From NCBI GenBank assembly GCA_036346275.1, contig CM070725.1, positions 38,378,104 through 38,442,103 on the forward strand: DNA of 64,000 bases. Reading direction: 5' to 3'. This document shows, one piece after another, positions 1 through 12,826 of the stretch. The DNA comes from Otatea glauca (taxonomy: Eukaryota; Streptophyta; Magnoliopsida; Poales; Poaceae). The first letter of the stretch is position 1. Every line of letters begins with the position of its first letter. Position numbers and translations under genes: made by a program. The notes below the pieces were generated by a model. The model made no database searches. It was not told where the DNA came from and saw only the letters and a list, made by a program, of their open reading frames with translations.

Positions 1-2607
1 TGGTTTTTATTTTGTTTAGCCGGTGATTTATGTGTGAACTTAACCTCTAGGTTAAAGTTTCACAATAAGTTGTCCTTAAGTATGAATATGGAAAATTCAA
101 ACCATAGGATAAATAGGAAATCATAAAATATCTTATCTCTTCCTTCTATAAGATTTTATATAAGCTTGCCTTTTCCTCCTGTAGAACTTCTCATTTGTGT
201 AACAATTTTGGTCATTAGCTTTTCTCGAAATCAAGCCTTATCAAGATTAGTAATATAGTCTTCATTACTACTTCTAACTTCTTGAGACCACATCCTCCAC
301 GAATAAGCCAAAGCCAAGACTTCCACATATTAGTAACCACCAACGTACTTAAGTCACTTTAGACTAGCTGAAACCTAATTTTTCTCAATAACAATTCTTG
401 ATCATACCTCAAAATTCACCTTATTACCTTGTCTAGATCATATACCATGAAAATGAACTAGAACCCGAGAAGTTCTATACTTCTAAATAGAAACCATACA
501 ATGGTTATCAAGTTGAAAACTGAAAAGTTGAAAGTCTTACTTTCTAAAAAGAAATGTAAAAAGAATAGCAATAGTTGTACATATACTCTTTCCATTTGTA
601 AGATTTAGTTTCCTTATTTGATGCTCTTTCTTTTTACTAGATATTTCATATACTTATTTTCTCTCAGTAGAACTTTCTTTCTTCACTTCTAGTTATTCTT
701 TCTAGAAGTATTTCTCTCCATCTTTTTGCTTAATAAAAGCCACCAACAAATATCTTTGAAAATAATTCGGGTAGTAAGTCAACAACATCATGATGTCTAT
801 GTCAACAACTTCAAGAAGATGGAGGTAACAAAGAATCACAGCTTCTCTAATTTCATAGAAGTTTTGGAATATTGACATCAGCAAGTGGTGCAAACGTTAA
901 AAGAAACTTGTTGCCGAACAGAACAGCTTGCTATAAGAGATAGTATGATCTAAGTTACATGTTATTCTAAGTAAACCTTTTATGCAGAAATACGTATGGT
1001 TAGATTAGTAGAAGAAAAACATTAGATACCCCTCCCACATACTAAGTTGAACATATGTAAATTTATTGTGTTATTGCAATTTTGTTCTGAAACTTCTATG
1101 TTGCTTTCGGGTTACTCCCATAAATATTAAACCATTAGGTTGAAATTTACGATGTGCCAACCCTTATTTAATAAGAAAATCTAATTAAGAAAATTTTAAG
1201 GAACGAAAAGTTGCCTTATGAACTAATAACTACCTAGTAACCAACCTTGAAACGATGTTTTAATGAATGAGACATTGCCTTATAAACTAGCCAGCAATTA
1301 CCTAGCCCATATATAGGCTATTCTTAGAATAATATTTTAAGGAACGAAAAGTTGCCTTGTAACCCAATAGAATTGCATCTAAGTAACCTTATCCTAATAA
1401 ATCTTGTTGCAGGATGCCTGCGACACAATCCATTAATACATCCACTGAAAGTAATGAATTATAAAATTTTCAACCATTATAATCGACCTTCGGCTCTCCC
1501 CAAATAATTGTAATTGAGATGTATCCTTTCAGTCATCTCAAACATTTTAACAAACTGAGTACCTCTCCTTAAGTTAGCTTAAATTTTGCTAAAGATTCTT
1601 GGTATAAATTGCAAACACTCCTCGTCTACTTCGTGAAACCCAACCAAGAAAAACGAATGCCAGAATCCCCAACCTTAGCACAAGTACTTGCCGTAATCAA
1701 ACAAAATCACTAGACACATACTTTTCTTCTCCACGACAGCAAGTAGCCAGCTTTTTGTTAAAACCAAACATCTAGTGCAATTCATTGCACCGATCACGTA
1801 GCTCCACTGCACATGCGACATAAGGGATCAATTCGGCACTGCACCTTTTCACCTAGTCTTTCCTTCTCCTCTCCTTTGTCTTTCTTTCGAACAAGCCCGG
1901 TACAGAGTAGAGCGCAATTTTTCTTTGCGTTCGCATTTGGTGCCTGCTTCGGTGGCTTGCTCCCACTACCCGATGATCACCACGGTAGGGCGCACCATCT
2001 CCCTCACTCCACTGTGGTAGGCCAACGCAATGCCCAACTAACTAATGCCAGTAATGACGATGAGACAGCCGCTATGCTCATATCTCTGCCTTAGTTATGT
2101 TCTGCGCCATCGAATTTCCAATGTCATCACTTGACCGGCTACCAAAACTTTCGCCGTTCAAACCCCGTCTATACTGCCTTAAGTGCCTATATATAGGTCA
2201 CTTTACACCTCAATTAGAAAATTGTATCACTCCCCGTTACCACCATCTCTGCTCATGTGCGCCTAATTCAACCCTGCCATTTACCATCACCGCACATATG
2301 TTCAGCCGTTAAGCTTTCCCTGTTTCTTTGGTCAATCAAGCGGAAACAAAGACACTTGTTGCCTGCACCGTTGCAACTTGGCCGCCTTTACTCGCACCCG
2401 TTCACATTTTGTGGAAACATCTTCATTCCTTTTTAAATACCTAACCATAGTTCTCTTGGTTTACCCCGCTTCTTTTCTACAAACACCACAAACTTCTCTG
2501 TGTTGGCAAGGATCGTGCTCAGCCAGCCATTGCTTTTTCGATGATCTCAAATGTTTTAGCTCTTTCCCTGTCCTGCATCTTGCAGAAAACGTTCTTCACA
2601 AATCTGC
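1..2607 (+). other. Decayed internal region of a long-LTR retroelement; no intact gene
   Basis: No open frame here has recognisable protein similarity. The stretch is AT-rich (1-1780) and then more balanced (1780-2600). It contains three diverged copies of a short motif (1194-1219, 1256-1282, 1335-1360) whose fourth copy lies at 6283-6309, beyond the gag block. I infer that it is the upstream internal part of the element whose 3' LTR is at 7348-12408. The 5' LTR would then lie left of the window. Confidence 0.45.
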
Positions 2608-2977
2608 ATGCAAGATGAAAAACTAGCTACACAGAAAATATTGCCTAAGGAGTTAAAGAAGCAACACATAGACCTTGATCGCCTTCATCCAGGAAGTAAT
2701 AAATGGCCATCGCCATCAGCATGTTTCTTGTGTGATGAAGAAGGTCATTGGGCAAGGGAATGTCCTAACAATCGACAAGTTGAGATAAAAAAGGAAGGTA
2801 GTATTGAGCATCCAATTATACCCAACAAAACGCCACGAGAGAAGCGTGAGTGCTTCAACTATCACAAGAAGGGTCATCTTGCTAAGCGATGCCCACAAGA
2901 AGAACAAATATTTCCTGCAACTATAGTCATGCCAAAAGTCACATCAGTCAAGATTATAACTCCAAGAGTAGGAAGAA

Positions 2978-5793
2978 TGTAACATCCCAAAATTTGAGCT
3001 TTGGAATGTTTGAATTAAAAAATGAACCATTTGCATTTCTTTGAATTAATTCCAGCTTAATTTGAATTTTTCTGTATTTTTGGGGATTTTTTTGAATTTA
3101 TTTGACATTTATTTGAATTTATTTGGTTTTATTCGGATTTCTGGAATTATTTAAAATCGGAAAATGTTTTAAATTTTCAAAACGCTGTCGGGCCGAATCC
3201 TTTCCAGCCCGTTGCACGGCCCACTCTTTTTCCCGCTCGGCTCGGCCCAGTCGCTCCGCCCCAGCACGCTTCGCGCAGCCGCCGGCCCAGCCAGCCCTCG
3301 TGCCACCGCCGTCGGATGAACGACGCGTGGACGGTTGCAATGCGGCCACATCGCGTTCCGCGAAACCCTAGCCGCCGCCGACTCGGAGTCCGCACGCCGT
3401 CGTTCTCGGAGTCCGTGCCCTACACGCCTCCCTAGGCTATTTAAGCGCCCCCCTTCACGCGCCGCCCCTTTTGCCCCACTTCTCGCTGCCCGAGACGTCG
3501 CAGGTTCTTCGCGCGAGCTCGCCGGAGTCCGCCGCCCTTGCCGACGCCTTCCGCCGCCTTTTTCTTCGCCGCCGGTGCCTCTCCGCCATCGTCGTTGGTC
3601 TCCCCGAGTTCGTCGCATCGCCCTCTCCCCGGTTCGCCTTGTCCCGGGTCCGATCCGCCGCGTCTTCACCGTTGGCCTCGTCTTCTTCCCCGCCTCCGGT
3701 AAGCCCCGCGCCGCCCGCCTCGCCGTCGACCTCCAGCGACCGCGCTCCGCCGTCTGATCTCCAGTGGGCGTTCCGGATTGCGCCGCGTCACCTCCTCCCG
3801 CAGCAGCGCCGCTTGGCGTCCGATCTCGCGCGTCGGCGAATGAGCGACAGCGTGGGCCCGCTGCGTCGGCTCTTGCATCACCGCTGCGTCGGCTCTTGCG
3901 TCTCGCTTGCGTCGGCCACCGAAGTCGGCCAAGTCGCTCGCGTCGACGCCGGCGTCGGCCGTCTTGCCGGTGCCGCGATGAACCGAGCCAGCGCCAGTGG
4001 ACCGAGTCCACCGTGAGCCGGTGACGTCGATGTTGCACAATAAATCACTTTTCGGTACAAAAATAAATCCAGAATTCGAATTTCGATTTTCACCTTTTCT
4101 CTGATTTAATTTTCCAGAAGCTCGTTCTCCCTCATACGAACTCTGATTGAGGCGATTCAAGTTTCTAAATTTTTCTAAAACCAAAATCTATCTTCCAGAG
4201 CCATTTATTTTCAGTTTTGAGCTGGCTTGGGTCTCTGTTTTGTATTTATTTGGTTTCATTGCTTCTTTTCCAGTAGACGCTAATTCTGAGGGAGCGAACG
4301 AAGACTTCGAAGACCAAGATTCAGCACTAGATCAGCAAGGCAAGTCGTAACCTTTGATCATATTGATCCTATGTTTGCAAAGTAATTTATTTTATACACT
4401 TGCATGCTATTTACGTATCAATATTTATTTAATGGGAGTAGATGTATACCTAGTTGATATTATGCCACTTTGATTGGTTGTATGCCATGTATCCATTGTT
4501 AAACCTAGGTTGGGACATTACTAGTTGGACATAATCATTATACCAACATTGGGTTGTCGTAGCTATGCTTAGACATGCTTAGATATACGTTGGGACTCAT
4601 ACCACATGTTGAATAATGTTAATCTTGACTTAATGAGATATTGAATCGTGGCCGTTGGCCACTGTTGTAAAATTTGTTGTACCATGGCGGGGTTTGCCAT
4701 TGGTCTTGGTTGAACGAATTGTTTTCCCTCGGGCAAGTGATCGTGAAGTAAAGGGGTGCTTTCTAGCACATTGGGATGTGGATGTCTTACGAGACAACTT
4801 AAGGACTTAATCTTGTGCGCCATTAAACTGGACCTAACCGTACTACCACATGACTCGAATGGGACAGACCTAGCCGATTAATTTGCAATGTCTAGTCTTG
4901 AGTATTGCCGGTTGGTGGTGTGGGTTCCGGGATGGACGGGTATATTCGCAAAGCAAGAGAGGGCCCTAATGGCGAAACCTTAGCGAGCGATACCAAGTTT
5001 AGACAGCGCATTGTAAAGGCTTTGTCATGATATCTCTGCGACACACCAAAGGAAGTGTGTTAAGATCGATTGCACAAAGAGATAGTCATGTCTTGTGGGT
5101 AAAGTTGTACAACCTCTGCAGAGTGTAAAACTGTTCGAATAGCCGCGTCCGCGGTCATGGACAAATTCCGGGAATTTCACACGGGGTATAGAGTTTACAT
5201 GAATTGTGGAATGTGGAATTGTTGGGGTGTGAACGGGGAGTTAACTGTTGTTTTGTTGTCTATCTTTGATCTACCAGTTATTTATTTTTGTTTTCATAAA
5301 TATGCTTTCAATCTATTTATTGTATTTCAAATCAAGTATTGCTTTCTGCAAATGAACTATATAGCCATCCTTGTCAAGCCGTGCATAAATATATTGCATC
5401 CATTTCCGATGGCTTGCTGAGTACTTTTTGTACTCACGGCTTTATACCCTTGTTGATCAGTTGCTGAAGGAGATAATGAATCTCATGAGGAGGAATTCTA
5501 TGAAGACTACGTGGATTAGGAAGGCGTTCCCCAGACGATTGCCTGTGGCATGTCGAATGGTTCAAGTTATCTTTTTCGCTGCAATAGTTTTTGTTTCTTA
5601 AGCCCTTAAGGCATAATGGTGTAAACATTGACCATAAGGTCGTTTGCTTTATTTAATAATAATTTGTTTCTTCTTAGTTAATTCGTTGTATGGAATGATA
5701 TTTCATCTATGTTTCCACTGTGTGCACTAGCGTGATCCTGGACTAGTGCAGTATATATAGAGGGTTTCGGATTTGCAAATTCGGGTCCCGACA
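2978..5793 (+). mobile_element. Solo LTR, Ty3/gypsy type, 2816 bp, duplication AAGAA
   Basis: It begins TGTAACATCCCAAAA and ends GGGTCCCGACA. The 5 bases before it (2973-2977) and after it (5794-5798) are both AAGAA, a perfect target duplication. No internal domain is present, so this is a solo LTR left by LTR-LTR recombination. The inside is zoned: AT-rich to about 3180, strongly GC-rich from 3180 to 4020, then AT-rich. It has a conserved block at 5039-5162 and the palindrome GAGTAC-N5-GTACTC at 5419-5435, both shared with the three other long LTRs in this window. It sits inside the gag frame of an older element. Confidence 0.85.
3180..4020. other. GC-rich island inside the solo LTR
   Basis: CpG-rich, proline/arginine-codon-like DNA with long open frames on both strands (up to 289 codons on the minus strand, 3169-4038). 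These frames look like by-products of composition: they overlap each other in several phases and show no domain. The equivalent GC-rich zones in the other long LTRs are about 8400-8990, 15000-15560 (minus-oriented LTR) and 16500-17520. It may be an acquired host segment or a promoter/leader zone; that part is inference. Confidence 0.5.
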
Positions 5794-6199
5794 AAGAATA
5801 AAATCTAAAACTGGTTGCCTGAAGAATCAGTTAAAGAAGAGGCGCTTGAATGAAGACGCTTGCCCTAAAAAGAATTCTGCTCAACTCCACCCTCAATTTC
5901 AACCATCATTTGTTCATTCCTCCAACAACGCCAGTGAACAACCATCTGGTACTCAGAAACAGGCAATCAATGTTACTTGCTTTTGCTGTGGTGAATGTGG
6001 ACATTATGTCAACAATTGCCCAAAGAAGAAGCAAAATCCACCTTGTTCTCAACCCCATGAAGCCGAACAACAGCAGCAAGGACAACCTCAAGGCCAACAA
6101 GCACCTATCTCCGCATTTACTCATACTCAAGACATTAATCATGGCATACCTGACACAATGCCAGGTACATCTCCCATAAATACAGTTTCTACCAGAACT

Positions 6200-7347
6200 T
6201 AGATTAATTTGAAATCATCTTGTCTCTTTAGATCTATTTAAGGTCAACCCAAGGTTCATATAGAATCTGTTCTTAAAGTAATATTTTGATAAGCAGAATG
6301 TTGCCTTATAAATCTAACTGAACTCTCATCAAAATATATCTTATCTTAATCCATTCAAATGGCCGGTAAGATGTCAAGTACTAAACTTTCAATTTTCATC
6401 TTTAACCATTGTCCGATAAATCCTCAATCTATTTTATAACATCAGTAAATAACTTTTTGTTGTTTCGAATAAAATGGACAACATCACCTACATCAACTAA
6501 TAAGAACTTGAACACTTCGCCAACATCTGCCCAAGAAAAATTTTACGCCACCTCGTTAAGGAAGACATCAGTAATTTCCAAGCTATCTCGAGGATCTAAG
6601 AAATATCAAGTACCCAGAACAACTCCTGCCTCGATGTCAGGCTTTAAATGTAATCATCTTCCTTATGTAATTACACCCGACACTTAATGTAATATTGAGT
6701 GCGTCCTTTATGTAGTCAATTCCTGCAATCAACCCTTTTGACTTTGTACATTATATTCCTTCATAATTGCCAAATACAAAGAAAATCAAAACCCTATGTT
6801 TACCGAGATGATCAAACGAATAAAATCATCAGGATCATCTTATAACCCTCTTGCCTTAACTCAATCCTTGAATCATCTCTATTATGTTGTTAATCTATAG
6901 ACAACTTTGAATAACAATTAATGTCGATTAATTTCGTCAACCATTGTTAAACTATACCGAACAACCGTTGTATTCAAATATCCTGCTTGATGTTGACAGT
7001 CGGTTCCTCCCAAATGAATTTAATGACAATACATCTATTCTTTCACCTCAAGTATCCTAAGCATACTAAGTGCTATTCTCTAAATTTGATCATCCTTATT
7101 AACAATCCTAGATATTTAATCAAAAGAGATATATAATAATATCCCTTATCTGCTTACACAGGACCCAAATAGAAGCCTTCTCTATTCTCAGCACATTAGT
7201 TCGGAATTGCAAGAAGAAACTCCAGTAAAACGAATACACTGAAGACAAAAATACAAGGAAACGATAAAGTTACTTCCGAGAAGAAGTTCCATAACCTACC
7301 TAGTCCTTGCAAATCTCGGGGACGAGATTTCTGTAAGGGGGTAGATT
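6200..7347 (+). other. Retroelement internal tail with polypurine tract; no gene
   Basis: AT-rich and without a recognisable domain. It holds the fourth copy of a short internal motif (6283-6309). At its right end, just before the LTR start at 7348, are the purine-rich stretches GGGGACGAGA and TAAGGGGGTAGA. This is the expected layout of a plus-strand priming site beside a 3' LTR and is typical of plant Ty3/gypsy elements. Confidence 0.6.
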
Positions 7348-10300
7348 TGTAACACCCCGAAAAATAAAGTAATATAAAAATAAATATTTATTTATGAGTT
7401 TTATTGGCTTCATTGGTTCTTACTTGAATTTATTTGGATTTTTGTATTGTATGGAAATCCAACAAATAGAATTAGTAAATGGGAAATGGTAAAATGGTGA
7501 AATGGTAAAAGTAAAAGTTAGAAAAATTTACCGTGGTAACTTCAAGCATGCAGTGGATGAGTTTAGCCAAAAAATAAATTTTAATACATAAGAAAGTATT
7601 AAATAGTTGAAAGGACATCCCTTTGACCTCCAAATAGTGCAAGGACAGATTTATTATAAAATTCTAGAACGTTATCTGCACCTAGAAAATTTACCATAAT
7701 GTTCTCAATACATTAGTTACCTCTGGTAAAAATCATAGAAATTAATAATGTCATTTAGTGCCTTTTAAAATTTATAAACAGAGGCATTGTAAATCTGTAA
7801 ATCAGCATGTCAGAATTTATATAAAATACATATACAATATTTTAACTTGAAATTTTTATGGAAGAATAAATATGTTAAACAGAACTCTTATAAAATTTTT
7901 TAAAAATAATTAATACAATGTGGGCCTTTAAATAAATCAAAATCCGAAATCAAAATTCTGAGCAATGCACAGTGTAAGAATTTTAATTAATTAACCATGC
8001 TGTATTTTCGTCTCAAAATTGTACTGGAAGCTAATCACTCCCATTAGATCATGTTCAAAAAGTTTCGAAATTTTTTAACTCAGTTGATGGCCATTTCGAT
8101 GCCCAGTACTGAAGCCATCTTGTCTGCTGTTCTTTGGGGACACCTTGCCAAATTCCAGAGACTTCCTTAAGCCAGCCTTGAATCATTCTCACGCCACAGC
8201 CAGCAAGTATCCAAGCCTTATAATCCACAGCCTCCTAGCTCAAGGTAAGGCAGAGAAGAACTCAGGCATAGGACCAAAACTTCTCAAGAGCAACATGCAT
8301 CCAACACGCAAAAATCCTCGGACCAAATTTCTTCAATGGAGCGAGTGAAGAGCTTGGCTGCTGCATCTCCTTGAGTGCCTTCAGGAACCTCATAGCCTGA
8401 TCATCTCCTCCAGAGCGCTGCCGATTTCAGCTCTAACCTGCCATTGCCCCCGCAAGCAAGAAGAGGGGAGAGATTGAAGATCAAGCAAAATCGGTGAGTC
8501 ACTCTCAAATTCCTCGCAACCGTGGCGTCTCTAAGCATCACTGAACTCATCTCGCTCATCGATTTCAGCTCTTCTTTCCTGTAGCACCGCCGCGCCTCAT
8601 TTCTTCTTCCCCAACTCCGGTCGCACGGTGGCGGCCCAACTCGTGCTTCTCCGGATGAATCGACCCCCAAAACGGTACGCCCTAGCCTCACTGATGCTCA
8701 CATCGCTACCGATTCGGCCGGAGACTTACCCCTTCTTCTTCTCCGACGAGCTCCACCATTGCCGCCGCCCCCCTCTCGGTGGCAGCTCACTCCGGCCATC
8801 TCCGACAACAACCAACCCCACCACCTTGTGCGCCGTGATGAGCTGATGCTCATGGTGCCCTCGGTCGACTGATTCTGCCGCTCCTTCGTCTCCGGCGAGC
8901 AGCCCTAGCACCTCCCCTGCTTCGGCTCACTGCTCGGCGGGCCCACCGTGTCAGCCACGTGAACCTCTCCAGCCAAACCGGTAAAATGCGCCTCTCAATT
9001 CAGAAAGCGTATTTTCTGAATTTCATTTCGTTTTCAAGACCCGAATCAAGTTAAATGGCTATAACTTTTGCACCATAGATCCAAATTGAATGAAATAAAT
9101 TTCTATATTCATCTAAAATCAAGTTATTCCATAATATGCAAAAATGTTTTGAAAATCAGTACTGGGTTAATTTGAAATTCAAATTTGAATGAAAGACTTA
9201 AAGATAGGCTACATATTAAAATGTTGTAAACAAATTCAAAATGGAATGAAACTAATTTTATTAGAATCCTTATACATCCTGGAACTCAAATATATAAAAT
9301 ATTTATGTTTTACCTTTGTTTAAATCATTTCCCATTAAGGGTTATTCTCAATAGAATAAATAATCAAAAATGAATGATTGTATAAAGGAAATTCTAAAAT
9401 AAATAAAATTGGTTTATACACACTTAGATGTCAGTAGGTTACTTTAATGTGCTGAAATGATTAAGGTATAAACTTGCTTTAGGTTTGGCGTATGGATAAT
9501 AAAAGGGTCAAATGAAAAAGATATATGAAGATAAATGTGTGCATTTCCAATACTTGTATTATCCAAATAGTTATATCTTTCGCAAGCTAACATCAAATTT
9601 GACAAAACCAAATCCTAGTAACCTGAAGTATAATATCCTTGATGTTTATGTAAAATTATGTTATGTTTGAGTAAGTTTGAACTAAGCCCATATTAGGCCT
9701 TAATGATCGTTTATATGGAAAACATTTCGGATAAAAGCCAAAGATCACGAAACTAACTTTAAAACGCTCTTATAGTCACCTCAGGTTTATACCTGAAAAA
9801 TGGATAGATTATCTTATAAGGTGTAATCGAAAACTTAAATCGGAAATCGAACCTTTATCGTGTAAAGTTAGAAACGCTTAAGCATTTTCAGTAGCTCATA
9901 AAGTATCTCGTCCAAATGAAAAGAATTATAAAAATTGTGTAGAAATACTCTATAAAGTGCATGCTACTATGTTCTGAAGAAAGAGTGTTATTTCGTTAAG
10001 TTTTGTATATAAAAGAGTCTAGCAACATAACCTTACATGTTATATTTTCTAGATAAATAAAACACTTAAGCATTTTTAACAACCCGTAGAATATCTCGTC
10101 TAAATGCTAATATTATGAAGATCAGCCTAGAAATATTCTACAAAGTATATTCTATCCTTCTCCGAAGAAATAATCTTGTTTCATCGTGTTCTGCATATAA
10201 ATCTTGTCACCCAAATAACACTAAGTATTATGATTCATGAACTTCATAATATGAATGAGCAAACTTTGTAATAATGAAGAAATCTGTAATTAATATATTT

Positions 10301-12408
10301 GTATCACCAAAACCTTCTTGGAAACCATAAATAAGTCCAAAAACCTAACTTAGCAAATGTACCTTATTCAAAATCGTTCCTTGTGTAATATCGCTTCAGA
10401 TTAAGTACTATTCACATAACCCCTTTTAGCTAGTGTTTTAATTCTATTAATCTAAATAATTTTAGCATCTATAATTCAAAGTTATAAAAGCAAGAATTCA
10501 TAATTTTAGCCTCTTGAATTCGTAACTCAAGAATAGATAACCTATAGAAGAAATCATGTTTGTTCGTCGTAAAAGCCATTATCTTTTTGATGTGTAATTA
10601 TCTAAATCGTGAGGCCTTGAAATCATATAACTCAACCCTAAGATATGCCTATTTTCCTTAGTGAATATTTATTTGGTTTTCTGTTTGTTTTCTTTTTGCA
10701 CTTATTAAAGTTGGTTATTTGCTTTATTTTCGTTGAACGACGTGTAGAACCCGATGTCGCCGTTTCCGTCGTCGACTTCATCTTTTGCAACCTCGTCTTC
10801 ACCGTAAGCAATAATTAAGCAAGGCAAGCGCCCCTTTGACCATCTTGATCCCAATATTTGATTTGCACTGTGTTTACTAAAATGTTTCATGCATGCGTTT
10901 ACTTTCTGTAAATTCGCTATTTTGTGGTGTTGGTAGATATACCTGTTGTTACATGAAACTCCTTGATAATTATGGAAATGTGAACCTTGATAACCATAGA
11001 ATAGGGCTAGACATTACTTAATGCCAAATTGGGTATATGCGATCATGTTAAACCTGCTTAGCCATGCTTTAGCTTTTTGTGGGGTAGATGATCATGATTA
11101 AAATTGTTTCCCGAAATATTTTATTTGGAACCTAAATGGTCCTTTTTGGGAAAAATGGTTCTTTGTAGTTTGCTAAAACCCCAAAATAAAACTATGGTTT
11201 GACGCGCGATTATTGGCAATAGCTTGGATGTGCAGAGGATTTGCACGTAGTGTAGGGTGGAGTATCGCCTGTGTCGGATTAAGGACCGAGCAATGGGACG
11301 GTAGATCCAAGATTTCCGTACAACCACGAGGGCTTGTATGGGCGGTCTTAGCCTATTAAGTTGTTTAGATGTGGCTTTGCATCTATGGAAGGCGGGAGAT
11401 TGCACAGCATTCCGGTCGATTACATGCTGTAGGGGTTTCTACATACCAATGCAACGGTGTACGCCTTGACCTGGACAGAGACGTGGTGTTGGGTGTGATA
11501 AACGTAGATCCACGGCTTGGGTGAGTGTCTCTGTCTTCAGGGCGAGGGTTAACGTCCCGGGCTGGTGTAAAGCCACGTCTAGATAATGTAACGGCTCTGT
11601 ATGATCTCCTTGCCGACACACCAAAGGAAGTGTGTTAATTGATCTGGCAAAAAGGTTGATCATTCATTGTGGGTAAAGTTTTACACCTCTGCAGAGTGTA
11701 AGATCTAATCGATTAGCCGCGTCCGCGGTCAAGGACACTTTGTGACGTTATTCCATGCTAGAGTCTTTGGTAATTTTTCTAAAATGGGTTTGGTCTGAAC
11801 TTGTTTTTAGCAACTGTTGCTTTATGTCGAAGGGCTGACATTGATGGACCTTGTGGGTTGGATTATTCGAACTCACGTCATGGAGGACTGTGAGTATTAC
11901 TTACTGTTGTATATATTTCTTATCAATCAACTTGCTTTTATAAATTCCGTTTGCAAATGATAACTTGTTTTACAATTCAATTTCGCTTTATGCAAATTAA
12001 CTGTATTAGCCTTTCCTTTGAAATGGCCTGCATATATTATAGGTTTTGCTCAAGTCTTGCTGAGTACGTAAAGTACTCACCCTTGCTTAATTATTATTTT
12101 TAGGTGGAAGTTAGCGAGGCTTGAGTCTCTTTTAAATCCGCAGTTGCGGGATCTTCTTCGTCGTGTTCTATCTGGAGTTTATGCCTTGTCGATTGCCTAC
12201 GGTCGGATGGGCAAACTGCAAGATATTGCTTCTTTTGCTGCTTTATTCTCTGAGTTGTAGCTTTTCCTTTATGTATTAGTTTTCGCTGTAATTATTTGTG
12301 GTGTGGTTGTGATTCCAATTGTTGTAAACATGTGAGTGCTAGCTACTGATCCAGGGAATAGCACAGTAATCACATGGAGGTTCCTGTTCATCAGAACGGG
12401 GTCTCACA
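7348..12408 (+). mobile_element. 3' LTR of the gag-only element, about 5.06 kb
   Basis: It starts TGTAACACCCCGAAAAATAA directly after the polypurine tract and ends GGGGTCTCACA. A second copy of the same LTR family lies at 15710-21281. The inside is zoned: AT-rich, GC-rich (about 8400-8990), long AT-rich, then the conserved block at 11613-11742 and the palindrome GAGTACGTAAAGTACTC at 12062-12078. Over most of the length it differs from 15710-21281 by scattered changes and indels, but bases 11777-12100 match 20647-20970 at all but one position. No protein-coding gene is supported inside. Confidence 0.8.
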
Positions 12409-12558
12409 GTTTATTGTTCGTTGGTACATCGTGGTTAGTTGATCGGGCAAACGACATCGTTTTACAATACGTTATCAGCATGAAGCTTTGCCGAGGCCGA
12501 TTGAGATGTCGTCCTGCATCAATCGATACTGCATCGAATTCGATCGGCAACATGTGAT
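12409..12558. other. Short spacer; nothing recognised
   Basis: About 150 bases between the LTR end and a MITE. This is probably the old target DNA of the LTR element, so GTTTA (12409-12413) would be its right-hand target duplication; the left partner is outside the window. Confidence 0.35.
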
Positions 12559-12561
12559 TAA

Positions 12562-12792
12562 GGCCCTGTTTGGTATAGCTCCAGATTCCAGCTCCACCTC
12601 AGAGCTGGAGCTTGTAGGCTAAAATAAAGTGAATTAAGTTTATATTTTTAGTCTAAAATGTAAACAAGATAACCCACCTAAACACTCTTAATGTACCCAT
12701 AGCTCCAACTTCATAAATTTCTGGAGCTAGGAATACCCTGCTCCACCAACTCCACGGATTTTGGTGGAGCTGGAGCTATCCCAAACACCCCC
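12562..12792. mobile_element. Tourist-like MITE, 231 bp, TAA duplication
   Basis: The left end reads GGCCCTGTTTGGTATAGCTC. The right end, read on the other strand, gives GGGGGTGTTTGGGATAGCTC, a good terminal inverted repeat of about 30 bp. The flanks are TAA (12559-12561) and TAA (12793-12795), as expected for PIF/Harbinger-type Tourist MITEs. The internal part matches the MITE at 36964-37150 in reverse orientation, so both belong to one family. No coding capacity. Confidence 0.85.
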
Positions 12793-12826
12793 TAAATCTA
12801 CTACAAGCTATACGTAAGTTCGTGGC

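Larger units (their letters stand above)
2608..6199 (+). pseudogene. gag fragment with three CCHC zinc knuckles, split by a solo LTR
   Basis: The frame runs 2608-2977 and resumes at about 5799-6199. The first part has a perfect CCHC knuckle (CX2CX4HX4C, starting CFLCDEEGH, about 2720-2765) and a second knuckle whose second cysteine is tyrosine (CFNYHKKGH). The second part has another good knuckle (CFCCGECGH, about 5978-6020), then a Gln/Pro-rich tail ending at a stop near 6200. Zinc knuckles of this spacing are the nucleic-acid-binding part of retrotransposon Gag. The interruption is exactly a solo LTR plus one copy of its 5-bp duplication, and the reading phase is the same on both sides. No protease, reverse transcriptase or integrase follows before the 3' LTR at 7348, so the parent element looks gag-only. 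The Gag start is not identifiable. Confidence 0.7.
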